DNA from: an uncultured Tessaracoccus sp.
GTDB lineage: Bacteria; Actinomycetota; Actinomycetes; Propionibacteriales; Propionibacteriaceae
Assembly (NCBI RefSeq): GCF_947286155.1
Contig: NZ_CAMYPD010000072.1
Location: 1 to 8,089 of the forward strand
DNA: 8,089 nucleotides
Direction: 5' to 3'
A model generated the notes under the pieces. It was given only the letters and a program-made list of their open reading frames with translations. It searched no databases and was not told where the DNA came from. Made by a program: the position numbers and the translations under genes. Each line of letters starts with the position of its first letter. Position 1 is the first letter of the stretch. Shown piece after piece: positions 1-6,200 of this stretch.

Positions 1-135
1 GGTTACGGGAAATACGATGGCGAGGATGAGTTGCTCGCCGTTGCTCAGGATGAGCCCGGCTTCCATCTTGGCGTGCTGCCACACCTGCGCCCTGCGAGGT
101 GCTGCAGCGGGGGCGGGAGTGAAGTCGAGGTTCAT
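1..135 (-). CDS. ABC-2 type exporter permease, N-terminal fragment
   Basis: This is the membrane-spanning partner of the ATPase encoded just before it; only its first 45 residues lie in the window. It starts MNLDFTPAPAAAPRRA, followed by VWQHAKMEAGLILSNGEQ and then a hydrophobic stretch (LILAIVFPVT) running off the edge, which fits the first transmembrane helix of an ABC-2 permease after a short cytoplasmic tail. The ATG at 135-133 overlaps the ATPase stop codon (ATGA, 4 bp) and has a strong Shine-Dalgarno AGGAGG at 145-140, four bases upstream and inside the ATPase gene, so the two are probably translationally coupled. The substrate cannot be told. The call rests on operon position, the coupled start and the N-terminal hydrophobicity; no family motif is visible in this short piece. 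Confidence 0.8.
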   Translation of the reverse strand, partial: MNLDFTPAPAAAPRRAQVWQHAKMEAGLILSNGEQLILAIVFPVT

Positions 136-854
136 GCGTCCTCCTCTGTGCACTGCAGAAATGCGTTCTCGAGGGTTCCGTACTTGGCATCGAGCTGTGC
201 GACGGTGCCGCTCGCCCGAGCGCGCCCACGGTGCATGATGGTGACGGTATCGGAGAGCTCCTCGGCCTCCGCCATGTTGTGGGTGGTGAGCACGACGGCG
301 ACGCCGGCGTCGCGCACTGAACGGATGAGCTGCCACGTCTGATGGCGAGCTCGAGGGTCCAGCCCCGACGTGGGCTCGTCGAGGAACACCAGCGAGGGTC
401 GTCCGACGAGTGCCCCAGCCAGGTTCACGGCCTGCTGCTGCCCGCCGGAGAGTCTGCGATACGCGGTGGTGGCGAACTCGTCGATGTGCAGGACCTGCAT
501 GAGCTCATCGACCGGCTGCGGGTGCGCGTACAGGCTGGCGAGGTAGCGCAACAGTTTCGACGGGGTCACCGCCGCCCACGCGCCAGTGGCCTGTGGCATC
601 AACCCGACGCGTGCGCGCGCATCGGCAGAACCTGGCGCGTGGCCGAAGATCTTCAACGAACCCTCGTCGGGTGTGAGGAGCGCGGTGCAGCAGCGGATGA
701 ACGTGGTCTTGCCTGCACCGTTGGGGCCGAGCAGTGCGGTGACTGTGCCCGGAGACGCTGTGAGGCTCAGGCCATCCAAGGCGGGCTTTGTGCCAAACGA
801 GAGCCGCAGATCGTGGGCTTCCAGAGCGAGGGGCATGGTGTCAGCGTAGGCCAT
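132..854 (-). CDS. ABC exporter ATP-binding protein (ABC-2/DrrA-like)
   Basis: This cytoplasmic ATPase drives export through the permease encoded next on the same strand. All nucleotide-binding motifs are present in its 240 residues: Walker A GPNGAGKT at 43-50, Q-loop glutamine 88 in LMPQ, signature LSGGQ at 135-139, Walker B LVFLDE at 155-160, D-loop SGLD at 163-166 and the switch histidine 192 in TTHN. It therefore looks catalytically competent, and its length is usual for a single-domain exporter ATPase. The family commonly exports drugs, antibiotics or lipids; the substrate here is unknown. The ATG at 854 has no clear Shine-Dalgarno. Met7 is an alternative start, also without one. No regulator gene is visible next to it. 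Confidence 0.96.
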   Translation of the reverse strand: MAYADTMPLALEAHDLRLSFGTKPALDGLSLTASPGTVTALLGPNGAGKTTFIRCCTALLTPDEGSLKIFGHAPGSADARARVGLMPQATGAWAAVTPSKLLRYLASLYAHPQPVDELMQVLHIDEFATTAYRRLSGGQQQAVNLAGALVGRPSLVFLDEPTSGLDPRARHQTWQLIRSVRDAGVAVVLTTHNMAEAEELSDTVTIMHRGRARASGTVAQLDAKYGTLENAFLQCTEEDA

Positions 855-926
855 CGCAGCTGAGAGGTAGAAGTTCGATCAGCAGCAGCCGTGCTCATCG
901 CCCGTCGCGAAGCTGCGCAGCACAGC

Positions 927-955
927 ATCAAACGTAATCACATATTTCTCTTCAA
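927..955 (-). promoter_or_regulatory. possible promoter of the ABC exporter operon
   Basis: Read on the minus strand, TTGAAG at 955-950 is followed after 17 bases by TTTGAT at 932-927, about 70 bases before the ATPase start. The first hexamer is close to a -35 consensus; the second is only a fair -10. A perfect 10-bp palindrome GCTGCGCAGC (912-921) lies just downstream, where an operator could sit. This is a pattern match only. Confidence 0.22.
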
Positions 956-1010
956 ACCCGGCTATCGGATTAGCGAATCAGAGCGAAACCAAGGTGCTCT
1001 GCGCTCCAGA

Positions 1011-1050
1011 GAATTCAGCCAACGTAACATCTTGTGCGCTTGGCTAATTC
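1011..1050. repeat. imperfect inverted repeat (11-12 bp arms)
   Basis: GAATTCAGCCAA (1011-1022) is the reverse complement of TTGGCTAATTC (1040-1050) apart from one bulged C, with a 17-base loop between. It sits 20 bases before the 19-bp direct repeat. It is not followed by a T-run, so it is not an obvious intrinsic terminator. It could be a protein-binding or recombination site or an RNA hairpin; the sequence alone does not decide. Confidence 0.5.
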
Positions 1051-1069
1051 CGGATTATCTTCCCAATAT

Positions 1070-1088
1070 GGGCAGATGCGTGAGTCGC
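1070..1088 (+). repeat. 19-bp direct repeat, copy A
   Basis: GGGCAGATGCGTGAGTCGC recurs in the same orientation at 3173-3191 with a single mismatch (A to G at the fifth base). In both copies an AATTCCG lies a little upstream (1046-1052 here, 17 bases before the repeat), which suggests the similarity is a decayed longer duplication. The two copies bracket the minus-strand toxin/immunity cassette. Confidence 0.75.
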
Positions 1089-1120
1089 GCTAGGTGTATT
1101 CAGTCGAGAGTTGTGGATGA

Positions 1121-1146
1121 CCCCGGGGAGAGGAGTATCCTCTTTT
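1121..1146. terminator. small hairpin past the immunity gene, possible weak terminator
   Basis: AGAGGA (1129-1134), loop GTA, TCCTCT (1138-1143) forms a perfect 6-bp stem, preceded by the palindrome CCCCGGGG at 1121-1128. It starts about 30 bases beyond the stop codon of the immunity gene, where a terminator would be expected. However, the T-run (1143-1146) lies on the plus-strand side, so on the immunity transcript the hairpin has no downstream U-tract. It could block transcription from either side only weakly. Confidence 0.3.
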
Positions 1147-1172
1147 GAATGATCGTTACAATCCTGGATGAA

Positions 1173-2018
1173 TCAAGCCTCACAAGATCCTGTCTCTCCT
1201 GCTTTGTTAGGGTGCTGCAAGACAATGACGTAGTCGTCGGTGAGTTTACCGGTTGAGCAGCGCCACTTCGGCAGCATCCGTCCGTCAGTAGCCCCGGCCT
1301 GACGCATGATCTGGCTAGCCGCCGCGATGGGAGGAAGCTGATCATTTCTGGAAGAGAAGGCAACACAGCGCATCCCTGAAGGTAGTCGGGATTCTAACCA
1401 GTCTCTACCTAATCGAAACGTTATTTCCATGGAACTCTGTGCTAATGAGAATGTCCCAGATTCCATATCCCAAGGCTTGGTGATTGAGAACTCGGTATGT
1501 GGTAAATTTAACCAATCAGAAGGCGCTAAAGGCATGGTGGCAACCCAATCGGTTCCAGTCCGCTTCATCGAGGCCCCTGCTGGGAAACGCCGGTGAAAAA
1601 GGCCACCGGGGGGACCCTCCGGAAACCAGTAGGGCCAAGACTTCACCGGCCAAGAGGTTGCTTCTTCGCAGGAATAATTAAAAGATTTTCCGGGAAAACC
1701 TTGAATGTAACTAAGAAGGTGGCGCGAGTTTAGAAAAAAATCATCTTGAATGAAGGATCGTATAATGCAGACGCCCTTTGTGACGACATCTTCCTCGTCC
1801 CAGCCAATCATATCCTTTGAAAATCCGTTAGAGAGATAGATCTCGTATCCGACATCGTCATCATCTCCATCGCCGCTTATGTCATAGCTGGCAATCTCGC
1901 ATATCCTACCGTTCTTGAAGGCAAGAAGCATGGGATATCCAGTACTATCGGCGTCTCGCTCGACCTTGATATCCATGAGCGATAGCTTCTGTCTAATTAT
2001 CTCAATGGCGGCGGCCAT
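1173..2018 (-). CDS. presumed immunity protein of the orphan Rhs toxin tip
   Basis: I do not recognise the family; the role is inferred from position. The gene follows directly on the Rhs toxin tip, and its ATG at 2018 lies inside the last codons of that gene (17-bp overlap). A strong Shine-Dalgarno (AAGGGGAG) ends five bases before the ATG, so the start is firm. The 281 residues appear to have two parts. Residues 1-105 form a compact acidic segment, with 20 Asp/Glu against 10 Lys/Arg in the first 100 including DGDDDD at 50-55, which would suit binding a very basic toxin. Residues about 118-281 are rich in Trp and Pro (SWPVKSWPYWFPEGPPGG at 122-139) and less acidic. There is no signal peptide or membrane helix, so it should act in the cytoplasm, as expected of an immunity protein. 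It is longer than most Rhs immunity proteins; fusion of two modules, or read-through into adjacent DNA, is possible. Confidence 0.68.
   Translation of the reverse strand: MAAAIEIIRQKLSLMDIKVERDADSTGYPMLLAFKNGRICEIASYDISGDGDDDDVGYEIYLSNGFSKDMIGWDEEDVVTKGVCIIRSFIQDDFFLNSRHLLSYIQGFPGKSFNYSCEEATSWPVKSWPYWFPEGPPGGLFHRRFPAGASMKRTGTDWVATMPLAPSDWLNLPHTEFSITKPWDMESGTFSLAQSSMEITFRLGRDWLESRLPSGMRCVAFSSRNDQLPPIAAASQIMRQAGATDGRMLPKWRCSTGKLTDDYVIVLQHPNKAGETGSCEA
1589..1650. repeat. 9-bp perfect inverted repeat inside the immunity gene
   Basis: GCCGGTGAA (1589-1597) and TTCACCGGC (1642-1650) are exact reverse complements 44 bases apart. They fall at the start of the Trp/Pro-rich second half of the immunity protein, near where its character changes. 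This may be chance, or a trace of a joint between two modules. Confidence 0.35.
2002..2018 (-). promoter_or_regulatory. toxin stop/immunity start overlap with Shine-Dalgarno
   Basis: The toxin frame ends with TGA at 2004-2002 while the immunity ATG starts at 2018, so the last five codons of the toxin are read twice. The immunity Shine-Dalgarno AAGGGGAG lies inside the toxin's Lys-Arg-Gly-Val codons. This arrangement couples translation, so antitoxic protein is made whenever the tip is translated. Confidence 0.8.
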
Positions 2019-3123
2019 TTACTCCCCTTTTTCGTTTGATAAGCAACTGAGCCTCGCCTTTTCTGTTCCACTCAACGATGAGTTTTCTGCGTTCGGCATG
2101 CACATGGAGACGATCAACTCGACGGCGCCACTTAGGGAGTTTCTTCCAGTGTTTGTGTTGGGGGCCGAGTGACACGCGGGTCCGGTTCATTCTGAGGGTG
2201 TTGTTACCGTTCTTGACCACGTGCTTGATCGCTCCTTTGGCTGCGCGCCAACTCTTGGTGGATCGGGCTATTTGCGTGACACGCGCGGCATATTTGAGTC
2301 CTCTTCCTGCCGGTCCTAGAAGGGAAAGCGCTGCTTCTGCGTAGCGTCCCCTGCGTACCGCATCGACAGCAAGAGCACCACTTGCTACCCACCCGATAGG
2401 GCCAGGAATAAAACTAGCGGCAACCAATCCCACTCGCCACCATGCTTGGCCGGTGGTGTCTTGTTTGTTGATGGGGTCGTTGGGGTAGGCATACGGGGTG
2501 TCGTTGCCGCCGTAGATGGGGTCGAGGCTGGTGAACAAACCAGTGACCGGGTTATAAAGACGTGCCCCCATGAGGAGGATTCCGATCTGTGTGGTGGTGC
2601 GCTGTTTCGCACCCAGCCACCCGTAGCCGTTGGCTGCAACACCACCCGCACCTGTGAAGGGTGCGACAACTGGTGTGCCGTATTCGGTGTAGCGGGTCCA
2701 CCGATCAAGCCCCTGCACCATCTCCCCATCCGCTGGGAGGGTGATGGTGGCGGACACATCCCCGCGCGGATTCGCGAGCGCCAGTTCCCCGGTCGTGATA
2801 TCACCGGTGGTCGTGATCGACAACGACAACCCGCCACTGGTCAGGTCCGCGTACGCCGTCGTCGACGCCCGGTCTGCGGTGACGGTGGTCACCCACCCAG
2901 GATTATCCGAATCATCCACATAGTGATTCGTCACCGACTCAGTGACAGTCGTTTCCAACGTGCGGCGCGTGGTCTGCACCGTGCGACGCCCAGCAACATC
3001 CAACCCATACGACACACTCACCGAGCGCCTGCAGCGGCAACGATTGTGACTATGTTGGCGAGCTGCCTGCTTGGCTATGGTTCTACATGCTGCAAGCTTG
3101 CGTAGATCTCTGTGAAGTAACAA
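2002..3123 (-). CDS. orphan Rhs C-terminal fragment with toxin tip (5'-truncated)
   Basis: This is the 3' end of an rhs gene without its N-terminal shell. Counted from the only start-like codon, a TTG at 3123, there are 373 residues. Residues 1-33 are Arg/His-rich and not RHS-like; recognisable sequence begins near residue 35 (GTG at 3021). The core end is clear at 186-225: GARLYNPVTGLFTSLDP, then NDTPYAYPNDPINKQDTTG, a variant of the usual core-closing motif ending DPTG. Residues 226-300 form a hydrophobic pre-toxin linker (ASFIPGPIGWVASGALAVDA, then RGRYAEAALSLLGPAG). The last 67 residues are the tip, with 22 Lys/Arg against 4 Asp/Glu and a His/Trp cluster (PQHKHWKKLPKWRRR), suggesting nucleic-acid contact; I do not recognise the family. 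There is no signal peptide, good start or Shine-Dalgarno, so it is probably silent by itself: a spare cassette or a remnant. Third codon positions are GC-rich in the core (31 of 40 in two sampled stretches) but not in the tip (21 of 40), typical of acquired tips. Confidence 0.85.
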   Translation of the reverse strand: MLLHRDLRKLAACRTIAKQAARQHSHNRCRCRRSVSVSYGLDVAGRRTVQTTRRTLETTVTESVTNHYVDDSDNPGWVTTVTADRASTTAYADLTSGGLSLSITTTGDITTGELALANPRGDVSATITLPADGEMVQGLDRWTRYTEYGTPVVAPFTGAGGVAANGYGWLGAKQRTTTQIGILLMGARLYNPVTGLFTSLDPIYGGNDTPYAYPNDPINKQDTTGQAWWRVGLVAASFIPGPIGWVASGALAVDAVRRGRYAEAALSLLGPAGRGLKYAARVTQIARSTKSWRAAKGAIKHVVKNGNNTLRMNRTRVSLGPQHKHWKKLPKWRRRVDRLHVHAERRKLIVEWNRKGEAQLLIKRKRGVNGRRH

Positions 3124-3231
3124 ATCGGATCTTGCGTAGTTGCAGCGCTTGATGTCAAAATTCCGTTAATGCGGGCGGATGCGTGAGTCGCCGCAGGCCT
3201 TGTTGGGTCTCAAAGTTGAGCGAGGTTTGTG
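3022..3231 (+). promoter_or_regulatory. junction and leader region of the large rhs gene
   Basis: This stretch separates the broken start of the orphan Rhs fragment from the start of the full-length gene, so it should hold the promoter of the latter. I find no good -35/-10 pair. It contains AATTCCG (3159-3165), the second 19-bp repeat (3173-3191), and a small symmetric element CTCAAAGTTGAG (3209-3220) immediately before the Shine-Dalgarno GAGG at 3222-3225. A minus-strand frame of about 33 unrelated codons runs into the orphan here, which places the rearrangement joint close to 3020-3030. Confidence 0.4.
3173..3191 (+). repeat. 19-bp direct repeat, copy B
   Basis: GGGCGGATGCGTGAGTCGC matches copy A at 1070-1088 in 18 of 19 bases and in the same orientation. 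It lies 41 bases before the start of the large rhs gene, on the far side of the orphan cassette. AATTCCG again precedes it, here by 7 bases rather than 17. Candidate roles are an operator shared by rhs loci, an insertion-site duplication, or attachment-like ends of the cassette. Confidence 0.75.
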
Positions 3232-6200
3232 GTGATTATGAAGCGTGCATTGGTGCTGCTGATAGCCATTTCGTTGACGGTGGGCGTTGGAGTAGTCGGC
3301 CCGGCGTGGGCTGCTCCGACTGATGATGGAGATGTGCGGGGATCAGCCACTTCGGCCGTTCCTCTGGTGCGACCTGATTGGGTTTCAGCAGTAGTGACTG
3401 CTCGGGCGCAAGGGGCGCGGGTGGAGGTGCTGTCTGAACGGACTGAGTCGTCGCGGGTTTTTGCGCGTCCTGATGGTGCCGTTGAGGAAGAAGTCTCTGC
3501 TGCCCCTGTGCGGTTTAGAGATGCCGATGCGGCTGATGGATGGCGAGATATTGACACGTCGCTGAAGGTTTCCGGGTCGGTAGTTGTTCCGGGAGCCATG
3601 CCTGTTGACGTGGTGTTATCGGGTGGCCCATCAACGTCTGACTTGGTGGTGTTTGATGCTGGGAGTGCTGACGAAGTTGCGGTGACATTGCAAGGGCAGG
3701 CGCTTCCGAAGCCCTTGCTGGAAGGCTCCACGGCGCGCTATCCCGATGTGTTTCCGGGTGTGGATGTGTCAGTTGATGTCCGGTCGGGTGGGTTTGAGCT
3801 GTTGTGGGTTGTGAAAAACGCTGCGGCTGCAAGACGGTTGGTGACTCGTTTTGGGGGTTCGGATGGACTAGAGCTTCCATTCGTGGTGCGTTCTCGAGGC
3901 TCCGTGGCTGCCGAGCGCGATGGTGGAGTCAAGCTTTCGCAGAATGGGAAGCCCATCGGGAGATTCGCGCCACCTTCGATGTGGGATTCGCATGCAGCGA
4001 TTCCGGGCGAAAAGGGTGCCGAACGGCGTGTTGGATTTGGAATAGATAACATGAGACCCCAAGCGCGACGCGCAGCATCCAGCCAAGCCGTTGAAGTTCG
4101 GGCGGATACGCAGTGGCTGCTGGATCCTGCGCGGGAGTTTCCCATCTCGATCGATCCAACCTATGCCGTGGCTACTGGTGGGCCTGTCTTCGACACGTTT
4201 GTACAGCAGGGGTTTACCACGGATCAGTCGCGGTCGGCAGAACTGAAAGTAGGTAATAACGGTCAGGGCCAAGTGGCTCGGAGTTTCCTGAACTTTAGTG
4301 CTGGGCTATTTAAGGGTCGCGATGTCGTGAGTGCGAACTTGTCACTGTATGAGTCTTGGTCGTGGAGTTGTTCCTCGAGCGCGTTTTCGTCGTATGACTC
4401 CGGGTTAGCGACGACTGCGACTCGTTGGACGACACAACCTTCGATTGGGGCTCGACGCGCATGGGTGGCCGCAGCTAAGGGGTACTCATCTTCATGTCCT
4501 GCGGGGCGGGTTGTGCTCGATATGACGGCTCAAGCAAAAGCTTGGTCAAAAACTACTCAATCGCAAGTAGGCATGATGTTGCGTGCCGATACAGAAGACC
4601 GCTCTTGGGGATGGAAGCGTTTCCACTCGTCGGAGGGTGTGCACAAACCGCTCTTGACAGTCGTGTATAACCGCGCACCAAACACTCCGGGGGTCCCGGT
4701 AGTCGATGGGCTGGTTTCCGCCAAGGTTGCCGATGGGTCGACGAAGTTGTTTTTGGGGAATCCGAAACCGCGGTTGAGAGTGCCGGTCTCGGATCCGGAC
4801 AAAGACTCGGTGAAGGTGCAGTTCGCGTACTTCTATACTGCGACAGATCAGCCGGTGGTTCTGTGCGAGGCTGGGGCAGTGGCATCGGGTGGTACTGCGT
4901 CGTGCACATCGCGGGTAGCCATTCCGGATAACAAGAATACGTGGATCAGGGCCCGAAGTTTTGACGGTCGCGTCTGGTCAGGGTGGGGACCTGGGAAGGA
5001 AGTTCGCCCGGCGTTCATTGCGCCATATGCCCCGAAGATCGCGTGCCCGGCCTCGGCGAACAAGACATGGGCCGAGCGCGTACGCTCGGCAGAGACGTGC
5101 ACCCTCACTGCCCGACATACGTCGTGGTCATCGTCACCGACGAAGGTGACGTGGCGAGTCAACGGCGGGGCGTGGCAGGAGAAAACATTCAATCAGATTT
5201 CGGCTGACGCCAAGGCCGCGGATGTGCGGGTCGGCGGTGTTCCCGGTGGGCATCAGATTGAGGCGTATGTGACGTCGCCGACTGGGAAGAAATCTGCGAT
5301 ATCGACGTACAGTTTTGGGTATGGAGCGCCGTCGCTGGTAACCCCAACGGCAGCGGTGACGACGCACGGTGGGGTGAAGGTCGAGGGTGTGGGCGCCCCG
5401 GCGCAGAGTGGGTTGCAGGTGCAGGGCGCGATCCAGTGGCGGGTGAAGGGAAGCACAATTTGGTATGACTCGTCGGCGAAGGTGACGGCGGATCCGGCCA
5501 AGACGATGGTGTCTGGCCTGCTGGACACATCACAGATTCTTGAGGCCCATCCGGAGTTGAGTAAGCGCGCGAGCGTGGTGTTGGAGACGCGTGTGAAGTT
5601 CACGTATGGGCTATCCACGCTGGTGACGTCGTCGCGGGAGATCGTTCGTGTGCCGCATGCGTTTGGTGCAGGGTTCCCGGTCGATGACGTGGCTGGCGGC
5701 CAGGTGGCCCTGTGGACTGGCGAGCTGCAAGTCAGCACCACAGATGGAGAGCTGTCAACACCGACGGGTGAGTTGTCGGTGTCTCGGACACATTCGACGT
5801 TCGCCGGCGAGATGTCTCCGGCACAAGGAGTGTTCGGGCCAGGTTGGGTTGCGTCACTAGGTGGCGGCCCAACAGGTGTGTCCGAGATGGAGCTGATCGA
5901 CAATACGTTGTTTGATGGCACGTTGGTGTTGGCCAGCGCGGACGGACAGGTGCTGCCGTTCGGTGCGCCCAATGATGGCTCTGTACGCACAGGGGCAACT
6001 CTGGCCGTGGGAGAGTACGCTCCGATCGGCGCTGAAGCAGAAGCCAGCGAATTGCGCGTACAGGTCTCCGGCAATGGTGCGGCGACGAAAGTCACGGTCA
6101 TTGACGAGGACGGCGTTCACACTAGGTTCACAACCCGCACTGCCCCCACAACGACTGGGGAAGCGAAGTTCATCACGGATTCGGTGTGGGATTCAGCCAC

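Larger units (their letters stand above)
855..1172. other. non-coding gap between the ABC operon and the toxin/immunity cassette
   Basis: I see no convincing gene in these 318 bases; the short open frames across them have no recognisable protein. The stretch is less GC-rich than the ABC genes. It holds the possible ABC promoter, the palindrome at 912-921, the bulged inverted repeat at 1011-1050, one copy of a 19-bp repeat at 1070-1088, a CCCCGGGG palindrome at 1121-1128 and a small hairpin at 1129-1143. This crowding of symmetric elements beside a mobile-looking cassette fits a recombination or insertion boundary, but no integrase or transposase gene is present in the window. Confidence 0.6.

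Noticed and set aside
342..863. Plus-strand open frame of 173 codons opposite the ABC ATPase gene
   Set aside because: It is the antisense shadow of a gene with every ABC ATPase motif intact; its own protein shows no domain.
1484..1681. Plus-strand open frame of 65 codons inside the immunity gene
   Set aside because: It has no clear Shine-Dalgarno, and the opposite strand has a longer frame with a strong start signal and a sensible context.
2446..3105. Plus-strand open frame of 219 codons opposite the orphan rhs fragment
   Set aside because: The minus strand encodes clear RHS core motifs here. The plus-strand product is an Arg/Gly/Val-rich sequence without recognisable features, as expected of an antisense frame in GC-rich DNA.
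5253..6101. Minus-strand open frame of 282 codons
   Set aside because: It lies wholly inside the continuous plus-strand rhs frame, is Pro/Ser/Thr-rich as a mirror image of its GC-rich codons, and has no recognisable domain.
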